Notes: a model not told the origin generated them from the letters alone. A stretch of 64,000 nt of DNA from Perognathus longimembris pacificus (GCF_023159225.1 NC_063188.1:17753086-17817085), one strand, 5' to 3'. Counted from the stretch's first letter, positions 34,306 through 45,525 are shown. Program-made: numbers and translations.

Positions 34306-35979
34306 AGAAAAAGCTGAATCCTCCAATCAGGTGTGACGATAGGCTAGAACATCAAACTTTGAACGTGTGACCACTATCAAGGTCTGTGTGCTTGTTGCTG
34401 TGAACTTTACCTCCTTTCTTTATTACTACTTCTTGTCCTCTTTTCCCTCTGTAGAAGTCATGAGATCACGAGAACCCCCTGCTTGACACTTTGATTACTT
34501 GGTAGGAGAAGTGCATGTGTGTGTGGGGGGGAGGGGGGCTTGACACAGCCAAAGTAAGACTATCCTCTTATCCTTCTAATGTGGTTTTTGCTTGGGTCCG
34601 CACTCTAGTGGGTGTAGTAGTTTCGTTTCTGTTTCATGGTTTTCAAAACAGTGTTTTTCTTTTTTTTTAATGTGTGGATAGTTGCTAGTTGGGATTTTGT
34701 GTCACCAGGTGTGAACTATTTTATTGACATCACTCTAGCAGAATTTTTGAAAAATCAGTGAAATGACTAAATGAGCAAATGAATCACACCATCCATTGAA
34801 GCATAATACTTTTCAGAAAGTGTGAGACAATATAGGGAACGATAAATTGGCCATATTTCTCCCAGTTTTTGTTTTATAATTTTCTAAACCACCTTAAATG
34901 GATACCTTTTTTAGATCTTGAAAATGTCTGCAAATGCCAAGGATGTGCTTGCATGTGATAATTAGATATTTGGCCAAGATGACTATGGCTAAAAATCTTG
35001 CCAGTGATTCGATGGCAGGGTTTTTCTTTTTACTTGTAATTATGGTTACCTAAAGTCTACAAAGAGTCATTGGGGAAATTAAGAAAAAACAAAAGATAAT
35101 TAAAATGTAAGGGGAAATAACACTTTCTAAACAAATACAGCCAACTAAAGGCATAGACGCTTTTTTTTCATCAGCCATGTACAATTTCTGAACCTCAACG
35201 TGTTTTGCTGAGAAAGGGTTATTTTCTCTGTGTTATGGGCACAATGGCAGAAGGCTAAGCAGAGGAAAGCTCAGATGGGAAGAAGGAACTATTAAAGGCC
35301 AATTCAACAAATGGACATTTCAACTTCACAATTCTCTAAATCCCATGATTTCATTCTTAATGAAAAAGGGTGACCAATTTTGAGCCCTGGAGGTAAATCA
35401 TCCTGCCTTTTCAACTTGCAAGCAAGTTAGTAGCTTGCAGCTTTCTGGTCAGGCCTTTGTGACCTCTTGGATAAAACCTGCTAACTGAAAGAAGGTCTTG
35501 GATTCCTACATCCGGTTCATAGTTAGGAAATCACACCAAGGCTGATAGAGAACTGGGCCCAGCCTCCAGCTATTTTTGGAAAGTGGAATTGGATATCCCA
35601 ATTCAATACAGATGCTGCCTCTTCACAGCTTCTTCCTCCTATGAAGGTGCCTTTTAAAAGTAAAAAAATCAGCCCTCAGTTAAACAACATATGAGCTGAG
35701 CGCTAGGCAATGCCTTATTATGATGCCAGACTGAGTAGCTTAGAGGCAGAAGACTTGTCTCAAGCCAATGCTTCCCCTGAAGTGATTGCGTATTCCCAAG
35801 AGGCTTTCTCTTTAGATGAACAGAAATAAAATCTCAAAGGAAAAACTGTTGGTTATATGATAACTGGACCACCCTCAGATAGACTAAATAGTATCCTAAC
35901 AAATGAAAATGGAAGTAAGTTTGTATGGCTTTTATATCATTCTGAGTCTTCCATGAACCTAGCACCTTTATTTTTATTT
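34306..35979. other. Unclassified intergenic
   Basis: 1.6 kb without a recognised gene or repeat; a G-rich run at 34526-34549. Confidence 0.5.
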
Positions 35980-36085
35980 TGTGGTGCTGGTTTGGGGCTT
36001 GAACTCAAGGTCTGAGAGCACTGTCCCTGAGCTTTTGTGCTCAAGGCTGGAACTGAACCACAGGTCCATTTCCTGCCTAGTACCT
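35980..36085 (-). mobile_element. B1-dID SINE, right half only
   Basis: gtggtgctggtttggggcttgaactcaaggtc to ccacaggtccatttcctgcc; the B1 half is missing. Confidence 0.65.
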
Positions 36086-36244
36086 TTATAATAGCTCCTA
36101 TTATCCGTAGGCCCCAGTTTATGGCCTCTACATAAGCTGACCCTTCTTACAAGTATTGTACTATAGTAATTTGTTACCTACAATGGCAGAGAATAAATAC
36201 ACTTCACCAACCCACCCTTGCTGTTTAATACTTTCCAATTCATT

Positions 36245-36449
36245 TTTTTTTTTTTTTGCCAGTCCTGGGCCTTGGACTCAGGGCCTGAGCACTGTCCCTG
36301 GCTTCCTTTTTGCTCAAGGCTAGCACTCTGCCACTTGAGCCACAGCGCCACTTCTGGCCGTTTTCTGTATATGTGGTGCTGGGGAATCGAACCCAGGGCC
36401 TCATGTATACGAGGCAAGCTCTCTCGCCACTAGGCCATATCCCCAGCCC
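36245..36449 (-). mobile_element. IDL-Geo-type SINE, young copy
   Basis: Very close to the consensus visible in this window, with a T run to 36257. The duplication tccaattcatt at 36234-36244 and 36450-36460 marks its edges. Confidence 0.92.
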
Positions 36450-36504
36450 TCCAATTCATTTTATTAGTATGTGACTATTAATTTTTTCAGTTTTTTTAAA
36501 AAAA

Positions 36505-37020
36505 ATGATAAAGCATCATCACAAACTAGGTGCCTTGGAAGAATGAGAATTTATTGGCTTAGTTCTGGAGGATAGAAGTCCTAAAACAAGGTGTTGGCAG
36601 GGCTGTGCTCCTGAAGGAAGTAGGGCAGGATCTCAAATGGGCTTATTTTATTTTTTCTTATTGTCAAAGTGATGTACAGAGGGGTTACAGTTTCATACGT
36701 TAGGCCTTGGGTACATTTCTTGTACTGTTTGTTACCTCCTCCCTCATTCAAATGGATTTCTTTTCTAGCTTCTAGTATTCACTGGTTTGTAGCAGAGTAA
36801 CTCTGTTTCCATGGTGGTATCCCTGTATCTGTGTGTTTGTCCCTTTATATGGTACTCTTTTGTAAGGACCTCAGTAATACTGTATGGTCCTGCCCCACCC
36901 ATGACCACATGACCTTATGTTAACTAATTACATCTACAATGAAGTCATATGTAAATAATGTCGCTGAAGTTTAGGACTTTCACACATGATTTGGGGGAGA
37001 TACAATTCAATCCATATCAG
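36505..37020 (+). mobile_element. ERVL-type (MLT2-like) LTR relic, interrupted
   Basis: atcatcacaaactaggtgccttgg, gagaatttattggcttagttctggaggatagaagtcc, caaggtgttggcagggctg and the end gatacaattcaatccatatcag are characteristic. A LINE-1 scrap splits it at 36641-36747. Confidence 0.7.
36641..36747 (-). mobile_element. LINE-1 3' end, antisense, inserted in the LTR relic
   Basis: ttattgtcaaagtgatgtacagaggggttacagtttcat ... gtttgttacctcctcc; the 8-bp duplication tcaaatgg is at 36633-36640 and 36748-36755. Confidence 0.85.
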
Positions 37021-37685
37021 CTTGTGAGTTTGCAGTAAGACTAATGACTTAAAATTGCGTAGTACTCTCGTGAATACATTTATTTCAAAAGAAGCCTTCT
37101 GGAATTTCATTGAAAGTGTACCTGAGAGTAAAGTTCTAGAGACCATCATTCTAGAATATTAGCTACTTGGAGACCATGTAATATAGAGTTCTTCAGATAT
37201 TCTAACTTTCTTTGGAGACAGTTTTGCATATTTATACAGAGGAGAAGTTGCTTCAGAGGAAGAGGGTTCTGCAGTGGAGGAGTTATTTGTATTAGGTAGT
37301 GTTTTAGTTTGGGGTAATGGGAAGTTCTGGAGATGGATGATGATGATTACACAATGATTTGAATGTTTTTAATGTTACTGAATTACACTAAAAAATGGTT
37401 CCAATGGAGATTTTTGTATGTGTATTTTACCACAGCAAAAATCCCAGAGACACAAGCAAGCAAGCAAACAACTACAACAAAAGAGAGACTTCCTGTGACT
37501 TTCCCTGAGGTGAGTCAGAATTGTGTGGGTGAGGAGATAGTCTGAGGCCATAATCAGGATTGAGAGTAGAAGGCAGCATCCCATGGGGGCCTCTTGGTCA
37601 AGACTGACTAATGAGGGAGTTAGGAATTATATACTGCAGATGGTGACTTTGAGATCCCTCTAATGTTCTCTAACTTCTTTAATAA
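37021..37685. other. Unclassified intergenic
   Basis: Nothing supported. Confidence 0.5.
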
Positions 37686-37880
37686 TTTTTTTGCCAGTCC
37701 TGGGCCTGAACTCAGGGCCTAGGCACTGTCCTTGTCTTCTTTTTCCTCAAGGCTAGCACTCTTCCACTTGAGCCACAGCACCACTTCTGGCTTTTTCTAT
37801 ATATGTGGTGCTGAGGAATCGAAGCCAGGGCTTCATGCATGCTAGGGAAGCACTCTACCACTAAGCCATATTCTCAGCCC
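37686..37880 (-). mobile_element. IDL-Geo-type SINE (older variant)
   Basis: Same older left-monomer form as 17758 (cttcatgcatgctagggaagcactctaccactaagcc). No clear target duplication. Confidence 0.8.
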
Positions 37881-38039
37881 AATACCTAAATTTTTATGTT
37901 ATTAATCGAGTACTTACTAATTGCTACATACTTTGTGGGGATTCTTTTGTTTAAAACAATAACTATTTTATTTGTTCACAGTCTGGGGATGGGCAGTATT
38001 TTGGTTTGAATTCTGGTTGGTGGTGTTTTTGTTTATCTG

Positions 38040-38290
38040 GCCTGGGTTCATTATTATTATTATTTTAAAATAGTTAAGAAGCTGTACAAAGGAGTTTTCA
38101 CTCAATGAAACAGTTTATGATAACTATATATCTTCATCAGTGTCTTCCTTTTCATCATTCTCCATCACTCCAAGCCCTACCCCTTTCCTCAAGTTCCTTA
38201 ATTTTGTAGGATATGTATTGAACTTTATGACTGCCTTCTCCCTCCTTCCTCTCTTCATTGGTCTATCCCATCCCCTTGAGGTTTTTGAGT
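38040..38290 (-). mobile_element. LINE-1 3' UTR-like, antisense
   Basis: Begins with an ATT run (38049-38064), then gctgtacaaaggagttttcactcaatgaaacagtttatgataac and a pyrimidine-rich segment, similar to 815-1091. Confidence 0.5.
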
Positions 38291-39123
38291 ACCTGTATTT
38301 TAATTTTTATAACAACTTTGTAAGGAAAGAGTATCTACTATTTATATAAGAAACAGACTTACATGTTAGCTTACATAGGAAATTGTGCATTTTCAAGTTA
38401 GGATTTTAATTTAACATCAAAACATTTTTTGTTTTATAGATAAGTTATTCTCCATATCTCTGAAGGGACAAGTCAAACTCTGTGAGTCTTTCTGTTTTCT
38501 CCATTAATTTTGTTTCCCTAAACTTAAACTCTTTCATAGAGTTTGTCTTTTCTCTTTAGCAGTAAATTTTCCTTAAATATTTGATAGTTCATTTCTTTGC
38601 ACAATCTGCTTGAGGGACCAATTGGAAATTGGCACTGTGTATTGTAACTATCTTTAGAGACACTAGAATATATTGCTGGCTCTAGTACATGGGCAGCCAT
38701 TTTGGATGTGGCTGCTACTCTCTTATTCTCTTGTGTTTTCTTACCTCATGAATTAATGTTACCAGATTTAGTAAAAGGATTCCTAGTTATGTTTGAATTT
38801 CATTCAGATAACATACTTTTTTATTATAAGTATATCCCCATGTGTGATTTGGAACATGTTTATAATGAAATTCTTATCTGCTTATATGAAATTCAAATTT
38901 AACTGGATATTCTATATTTTGCCTGCCAACTCTACACCTAAAGTATTACTGTACTGCTTCCAGCTTGATATATACACTTCTGTTGGTATCATGGCTACTC
39001 CCTAGCCATAGAGAAGAAGGAGGGATTATAGATCTGATTTGATCTTTCACAACTGTCCCACAATTGAAGGTCTGAAACACTGTTTGTACTACTCTCATCT
39101 GCTCAGAAGAGTTTCACTGCCTA
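38291..39123. other. Unclassified intergenic AT-rich
   Basis: No gene supported; probably holds decayed LINE-1 sequence. Confidence 0.4.
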
Positions 39124-39129
39124 TGCCTT

Positions 39130-39634
39130 TGTTGGGGTCCATCTTTCTCGCCTTGATGGAAGGGGCTTGATGCACCTCCCCCAGTCCTGGGGAATGCGAC
39201 CCTGCTACCCCCTCTGGATTGGAATCCAGAGAAACCGGTTGGACCAACCGGTTGCCAGCCAGCCCGGCGCCTACCAACCCCGCCCTGGCTCGGCGCGCTC
39301 AGAGTGACGCTAGCCCTTGGGGGGTCAGGTGACAGCTCTTGGCCTATCGGAATCCTGGCCAACCCCCTTCCTTCGGAATCCTCTCCCCTTGTCCTTCTCT
39401 CAATAAAGTCAGTTCGCTCTCAGAAGCCAACTCCGTGGTCTGTGTACGCTAGCTCCCAGGGAATGATAGTGGCCACATTACCACGTAGGTCACGCGCGCG
39501 CGCCAGGCCGGACCGAACCCCCACGTCTTACTCTAATTTACCTGCTGGTCGGGAGTTGGGGGAGAGGATGTTACGGAGGGCAAGAAGAGGGAAGAAAGAG
39601 TCCGAGCTGGGAGGGGCAAGAAAAAACCCCAACA
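39130..39634 (+). mobile_element. Solo LTR 2 (ERVK-like)
   Basis: A 505-bp GC-rich block starting TGTTGGGG (39130) and ending CCCCAACA (39634), flanked by a perfect 6-bp duplication tgcctt (39124-39129 and 39635-39640). It contains a perfect 9-bp hairpin CTCTGGATT/AATCCAGAG (39212-39220, 39223-39231), two AACCGGTT octamers (39233-39240, 39246-39253), a CGCGCGCGCG run near 39493-39502 and AATAAA (39412-39417), so it is oriented +. The termini match LTR 1 but the interiors do not visibly align, so it is a related but distinct family. There are no internal genes. The 112- and 82-residue frames here are by-products of GC-rich sequence. Confidence 0.87.
39233..39253. promoter_or_regulatory. Paired AACCGGTT octamers (Grainyhead/CP2-type sites) in LTR 2
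   Basis: Two perfect self-complementary octamers 13 bp apart start to start, separated by ggacc. AACCGGTT is the consensus of the Grainyhead/TFCP2 factor family. Presence is seen; binding is inferred. Confidence 0.5.
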
Positions 39635-39640
39635 TGCCTT

Positions 39641-40010
39641 GACCTCTGTAGTTTCTTTCTTCAACACAATTATATCTGTTTGGAGTCTTCCAAGTATTTC
39701 CCTGTATTTTAGTAGTGCTGGATGGAGAGATTCTAGTGTGTATTAGTAATCTTGCATTTTTATGTACCATACTCTGTTTTCTGGCATGATTATTAGCTGT
39801 TGATTGTTTGAGGCTTCACGTAAGGAGGAAACTGGTAGTTTGTATCCTCTTTAGAACTAGGCTGTAAGGATGAACAGAACTCCATGAGACTAAATGGAAG
39901 ATGGCATATAGAGAGAGATGAAAAGGCAATGAGGCCTTTGGCAAAGAAGGAACTTGTCTGTATCCCTATAGACAGGCACATGCATGGGGTCCAGAGATAT
40001 AGGCTTTAGT
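39641..40010. other. Unclassified intergenic
   Basis: Nothing recognised. Confidence 0.5.
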
Positions 40011-40325
40011 CTTTTCACTTTGGAGAGATCATTTCCTCTTCTATAAAATGGAAGTGTTACCTATTTTCCTAATTATAACATTTCAACACTTCCTGTATCT
40101 GATATCTGGCTTCCAGTCTATACATAAAATTTGTATAGGATTTAAACAATTGAGCCAATGGCATTTAAATGGCATTTAAGCCAATGGCATTTAAATCAGA
40201 ACAATGGTGTAATTACTCATTTCACAGCGTTTTATGAAAATTCAGTGAGATAATGCATTTGATGTGCTTAGCTGAGTGCCTGTTACCTAAGTAAGTACGC
40301 ACTGGGTATCTGCTAATATTGCTGG
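40011..40325 (+). mobile_element. MIR relic, interrupted
   Basis: Core at 40028-40080 (cctcttctataaaatgg) and 3' part at 40219-40300 (cagtgagataatgcatttgatgtgcttagctgagtgcctgttacc). The 40085-40205 stretch between is extra and carries a 17-bp direct repeat (40154-40170 and 40180-40196). Confidence 0.75.
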
Positions 40326-40690
40326 AAATGTGGGAAACTGTGGTACTAAGAAGAAAAGAGTTCTTGCAGTTTGAGGGTCTTGAGGCAGTTAGACCATGAT
40401 AGGAATTTTGGACACTAGGACAACCTCCTGGGGAAATCTTGATTAGGGAGTAGACTGTAGTGCCTTTCAAAAAATGAAATCAGCCTGGATTTTCCTGAGA
40501 GGTGTATGTCAGCATATTATGTGTAATTTGGACTCCTAGCAGCAGGATCATAACCAAGCATAAAGAACTGTTTAATTTCTGGACAGGTAGCAAATCAGGA
40601 ACAACTGCCTTTACTGTGTGGTCTATGGATCCGTCTAATCGAAAATCTAGAGGGATTTGCAAAAGAAGAAGGAAGGAAAAGAGTTAACAT

Positions 40691-40760
40691 GTTTACCTTC
40701 TTTGCAGGAGTTGACTTTTAACACTGTTTACCTTCTTTTCAGGAGTTGACTTTTAACACT
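40691..40760. repeat. 35-bp tandem duplication
   Basis: Units 40691-40725 and 40726-40760 differ at one base. Each contains a pyrimidine tract followed by CAGG. Confidence 0.95.
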
Positions 40761-41619
40761 GGAAGGGAGGCACATAAGCTGTGAGCTCAGTGCATTTGTA
40801 TTGGGGATTTATCTGCCTAGCATACAACCTACAGTGTCAAGAATGATTCGTTTGCTTTAAGCTTTGTGGGAGTCCAATCGATAATTACACATATTGATCA
40901 AAGGCATACATTTAAAACATTAATTTACATTGAGCATCTTAACTTCATAAAATGGCAATAACTGAATTGGTTGGAATTGATTTCTATTTTGTTTTCAAAA
41001 GACAAAATTCTCAGTGCTGTGGACATCCTCAGTGTGAATCAGAGCTCAGATGTGGCTAATTATCCAGCAATATCACAGAGCAGAAAACCTGGTAAACATT
41101 ATTGTAAACATTATTCAGATGACATTTGGAATCCCAGTAGAGATTGTTTATACGTGTTTTCTACAATTCATTTGCACAGATAGGAACCTCTTAATGACAT
41201 AGAAGGGCTAGAACATGAGGATGATGTCATGGTCAATGCAAAAGATGCCTTGGCTCACAGGGATGGGCTGGAAGTGACTTTCCCACGACCAGAATGTCCA
41301 CATATTTGTCAGTATGCCAAATATCAATTTTGTATTTTCATAACAAAGACAGACCTCACTAGGTTGGTTCTGTTGTGATAATTCACAAAACTGTCGAAAG
41401 AGACTCATTGTCAGTGAAGATTTGCAGGTACTTTTTGACTTAGAATACATTGTCAAAAACTAACTTTCTGCACCTAGCCTTGCTGTTCTCAGCCCACATT
41501 ATTTTGAGAGTCACCTCAGAATTGAGGCCATCCAGCCAAACTTCTTGATTTGTTCTAGTTTATGTTGGTCTCTTTCCAGTTCTAAAGCTCATTTAGATAA
41601 AAGCATTGTGTTTACTGTG
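40761..41619. other. Unclassified intergenic
   Basis: No gene or repeat recognised; overlapping short frames on both strands around 40971-41456. Confidence 0.5.
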
Positions 41620-41865
41620 TCCTTTTTTTTTGTGCTGGTCTTGGGAATTGAACTCAGGGCCTGAGAGCTGTCCCAGGCTTTTTTTGCTCAAGGCTAGCAT
41701 TCTACCACTTGAGCCAGAGTTCCACTTCTGGCTTTTGGGGGGATTGATTGGAGAAAAGACTCTCACACAGTTTCCTGATAGGGCTGGCTTCAAACCGCAT
41801 TCCTTGGATCTCAGCCTCCTGAGTATCTAGGACTATAGGCGTGAAACACTGTCACCCAGTTTGCT
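41620..41865 (-). mobile_element. B1-dID SINE
   Basis: ttttttttgtgctggtcttgggaattgaactcagggcc to ggactataggcgtgaaacactgtcaccc. Confidence 0.8.
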
Positions 41866-42243
41866 TAGTGTATTTTTCTTTTCTTTTCTTTTTCTTACCA
41901 TTATAATGATTCCATTTCCCAGAAAATAATCGAAATTGTTCTGACCTTAAAAGAGAACCTTGGTAAAGTGGAGGTGATGAGGTTGCTGGAAGAAAGCTGA
42001 GCTTAGAAGTGGAACACACTGGAGCTATTCAAGAGGACTAAGGAATTTTCAGAAATGAAATTATGACAGCAAAGCATATTATCTTAAATTAGTAGGCAAA
42101 AAGAAGATTTTTCAGCAAGCTCTCTGATGAAGGTAATTAGAAAATGGAAAGAACATTCAGTGTAAAGAAAGGAAAATGACGAAAATGAAGAAAATTATGA
42201 ATTAATCATTATCGTTGCCATAGAGATCAGAAAAGTCTGAGCG
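41866..42243. other. Unclassified intergenic
   Basis: Nothing recognised. Confidence 0.5.
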
Positions 42244-42382
42244 TCTTATCTTCAGTTAGCGGGCAGAAGACCAGAAGTGGAGGAATGGCTCAAGTGGTAG
42301 AGTGACAGCCTTGAGTGAAAAAGCCAAGTGAGAAACTGAGGCCCTGAGTGCAAGTCTTAAGTACTGTTACCAGAAAGAAAGC
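42244..42382 (+). mobile_element. B1-dID SINE, right half
   Basis: ttatcttcagttagcgggc, then accagaagtggaggaatggctcaagtggtagagtgacagccttgagtg. The B1 half is cut away. Confidence 0.7.
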
Positions 42383-42404
42383 AAACAAACAACAAAGGAT
42401 GACA

Positions 42405-42510
42405 TGGGATATGGTAGTACATGCTTCTATGTCTCTATGGGCATCACTTAGGAAGCAGAGAGAGGAAGACCAGTAGTTCAAGGCCACAATGAGCAATATG
42501 TTGTTGAGGG
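42405..42510 (+). mobile_element. B1-like monomer
   Basis: gggatatggtagtacatgcttctatg ... gaagaccagtagttcaaggccacaatgag. Confidence 0.55.
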
Positions 42511-42534
42511 ATGCAGACCTTTTTTGTGATTATG

Positions 42535-42690
42535 GCTTCTTCACTTGAATACAATGACCTGGGATGAATAATCTTAAAATCTGTGACCTTTTCTTTCTGT
42601 AAAATAGGGATAGAATTTATCTCATAGGATGATTGTGAGAATTTATTAGATAATACAAAGATTGTGGTGGCAATTTTGATACAATATTTT
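42535..42690 (+). mobile_element. MIR relic
   Basis: gacctgggatgaataatc and cttttctttctgtaaaatagggatagaatttatctcataggatgattgtgag, the MIR core and 3' pattern. Confidence 0.7.
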
Positions 42691-42794
42691 GATTATATAA
42701 TGCAAGTACAAAATTTCAAATTTGAAAGTTGGAAATTCAAAAGGAAATAGTATAAAAAAAGACCTTTTCTCAATCAGGTTCCTGGTCTTTTAGT

Positions 42795-42810
42795 CCCCCC
42801 CCCCCCCCCC
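42795..42810. repeat. Poly(C)16 run
   Basis: Sixteen consecutive C followed by GGG. Confidence 0.98.
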
Positions 42811-42903
42811 GGGAAACTCCCACACTCACTTATTTTTAGAGTATTCTTCCAGATATATCCCTCATAGCCATTTCATATGCATTTATTTCTTTCTGCTTCT
42901 TTT

Positions 42904-43110
42904 TTTTTTTTTTTTTTGGCCAGTCCTGGGCCTTGGACTCAGGGCCCGAGCACCGTCCCTGGCTTCTTCCCTCTCAAGGCTAGCACTCTGCCACTTGAGC
43001 CACAGCGCCGCCTCTGGCCGTTTTCTGTATATGTGGTGCTGGGGAATCGAACCTAGCGCCTCGTGTATCCGAGGCAGGCACTCTTGCCACTAGGCTATAT
43101 CCCCAGCCCC
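42904..43110 (-). mobile_element. IDL-Geo-type SINE, CpG-rich copy
   Basis: Keeps several CpGs (gcccgagcaccg, gcgccgcctctggccg), hinting at a recent insertion. A duplication around tctttctgcttcttt flanks it (42888 and 43111). Confidence 0.9.
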
Positions 43111-43209
43111 TCTTTCTGCTTCTTTTGAGACACAGAGCATTTTGTAGAGAGCTGGGAACTTTTCAAGATCCAAAGATATGATTGCTCATTTACTGTTCAG
43201 AAATGTAGA

Positions 43210-43385
43210 TTAAAGTCAGGCTTGGTGTCTCATGCCTGTAGGCCTAGCTTTTTAGAGGCTGAGATCTCAGGATCCAAGATTCAACGCTATTCCAAGCATA
43301 AAAGTTCATGAGACTCTTATTGTCAATTACCTAGCAAAAAGCTGAAATGGAAATGGGATAGTGCCCAACATCCAAATTCAAGTCC
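43210..43385 (+). mobile_element. B1-dID SINE, diverged
   Basis: gtcaggcttggtgtctcatgcctgtagg to atccaaattcaagtccaagg; the tail passes directly into the GGA tract. Confidence 0.7.
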
Positions 43386-43879
43386 AAGGAGGAGGGAGAA
43401 GGAGGAGGAGGAAGGAGGAGGGAGAAGGAGGAGGAGGGAGAGGAGGGGGAGAAGGAGGAGGAGGAGGAGGAAGGAGGAGGAGGAAGAGGGAGGAGGAGGA
43501 GGGAGGAGGAGGAGGAAGGAGGAGGGAGAAGGAGGAGGGAGAAGGAGGAGGGAGAAGGAGGAGGAGGAAGGAGGTGTGAGAAGGAGGAGGAGGAAGGAGG
43601 AGGAGGAGGAGGAAGGAGGAGGGAGAAGGAGGAGGAGGAAGGAGGAGTGAGAAGGAGTAGGAGGAGATAGAGGAGGAGATAGAGGAGGAGGAAGGAGGAG
43701 GAGGAGGAGGAGGGAGGAGGAGGAAGAGGAAAGAGGAGGGAGGAGGAGGAAGGAGGAGGAGGAAGAGGAAAGAGGAGGGAGGAGGAGGAAGGAGGAGGAG
43801 GAAGGAGGAAGAGGAGGGAGGAGGAGGAGGTGGAGGAGGAGGAGGAGGAGGAGGAGGAGGAGGAGGAGGAGGAGGAGGA
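43386..43879. repeat. (GGA)n imperfect purine tract, about 0.5 kb
   Basis: Almost pure G/A on the + strand, built from gga, ggaggaggaa and gggagaa units, with rare pyrimidines (for example near 43574-43576, 43647, 43657 and 43831). The final 40 bp are uninterrupted GGA. The 72-residue R/E/G frame over it is a by-product. Confidence 0.97.
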
Positions 43880-44489
43880 AATGTAGGTAGAGATAGAAAA
43901 TTAGAGAAATCAGAGAAAATTAGTGCCAGATGCTTCTAGGGAAAATGTTTGTCAGTCTATCTTTCTGTAATTGCTACTTTTTCCCCGTAAGAGCTAAGTG
44001 CAGGAAATTTTCAATTAACAGAGGGTTGGTTCATTACTTGGGTGCAAGTTAATATAACTTTTACTGTTACCACTACTTCTTCTAAAGTGCTGAGACAGGG
44101 AATACAGACTTCACTAACCCCAACTGAAAAGCTAACCAAGCAGAGGAAACCAAACTAATAATGTGGCTTATATTGTCAAATGCTATACATACTCAGAGAG
44201 AGGAAACTTGTATTGACATAATAATAATAAATATGTAAAGAAAGCTCATGGCTTACCAATAAAATCATTTACCGTGTTGCTGACTTTACTGGAAAATGAT
44301 GCTTTATTACCAGTCTCTCAATTTGATTGATACCTAATTAAAAATTCACCAGGCTCAACTTCAAGCACCTCAAGCTATATTAAAGTCACTGCTCTACTAA
44401 TGGGGGCCTAATATCATTTAAAACCAAAGCAAGTATGATCATTTATTTAAAGCTTAGAAATAGTTTTGCGAATTGCAAAGTTGCATAAA
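43880..44489. other. Unclassified intergenic
   Basis: Nothing recognised. Confidence 0.5.
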
Positions 44490-44740
44490 ATCTGTGGCCT
44501 TGTACAGAGAAACAGCAGCATGGTTCAGCGCAGGAATCTGGAGGGTCAGGAGTGGTCTCAGTTCTGGTGCTGTCTTGGTCATTCTGCATGATCTCAGGGA
44601 AGTCACTCTTCTCTGTGGCCTAGTTTCAGCCTTGAAATAATGAAACATCTTTGTGTCTATACCTCACGGGATTTTTCTTAGGCTTTATAAGCTGATGTAT
44701 GTGATCTAGCTCAAATGGTATAAGGCAATATTCACATAGG
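44490..44740 (+). mobile_element. MIR relic
   Basis: ttctgcatgatctcagggaagtcactcttctctgtggcctagtttc, then cctcacgggatttttcttagg, fits MIR. Confidence 0.6.
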
Positions 44741-45435
44741 GTTCCAAAAACTAATATTGAGGTCTTGCCATGTGCTTAAGGCTGAATATGCTGAATAATC
44801 ACAAATTTCAAGAAACTCATAATTGATCTACCAGAAACACTAGTGCAGTGTATCATTAAAGTAGTTAGATAAAATAGAGTGTTCAGTTAAGACTGAGTTT
44901 GAGAAAATAAGTGATTTTGTCCTAAATATGTCCAAAATACCACAAATATGTCCCAAACATCACTATATTACTACAATTATTTATCTGAAGTTCCATTTTA
45001 ACTGAATTTCCTGCACTTTTACTTGATAAATCTGAGTTATGTATCACATGATAGTATAAATATGTGCATCACAGAAAAGTTGTGCAGTGGAGAAAGAAAA
45101 GGATTCTGTCTTGATGTCTCAGAGAAGGCTTCATGGAGAGGCTGAAGAGATGAACAAGCATTTGACAAGTGAACATGGTTGTGTACGATGTTGAAAAGTG
45201 GAGGCGACATTTCAAGCAGAGAGAAAAACAGTAGCACACGCAAGAAACACCTTGGGGAGTATAAGCAACTCCAGGCTTCTCAGTGTTTCTGAAATATCAA
45301 TTGTGAAGGAGAGAGTAACAAAAAATTTAAGACTGTGGAGGTTGGGAATGATGGCTCAAATGTGTGGAGGATTGCTGGAACCTGGCCCATAGAAAAAGAA
45401 CAGGAGACCTTATTGGAAATATCACAAGCAAAAAA
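44741..45435. other. Unclassified intergenic
   Basis: No gene; a possible B1 scrap (gaggttgggaatgatggctcaaatg) at 45338. Confidence 0.4.
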
Positions 45436-45525
45436 GGACTGGGGGGAGCATGGCTTAAGTGGTAGATCAACTAACTGCCTAGCTTGCATGAGGCCCTGAG
45501 TTCAAACCAGAGTACTGCCAAAAAA
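45436..45525 (+). mobile_element. ID-like monomer
   Basis: gaggactggggggagcatggcttaagtggtag ... atgaggccctgagttcaaaccagagtactgcc plus A-rich tail, a single tRNA-derived unit. Confidence 0.65.

Noticed and set aside
39304..39642. 112-residue + frame and overlapping minus frames
   Set aside because: Inside solo LTR 2; no domain and no conservation signal visible.
43361..43579. Arg/Gly/Glu-rich 72-residue frame
   Set aside because: Translation of the (GGA)n tract.
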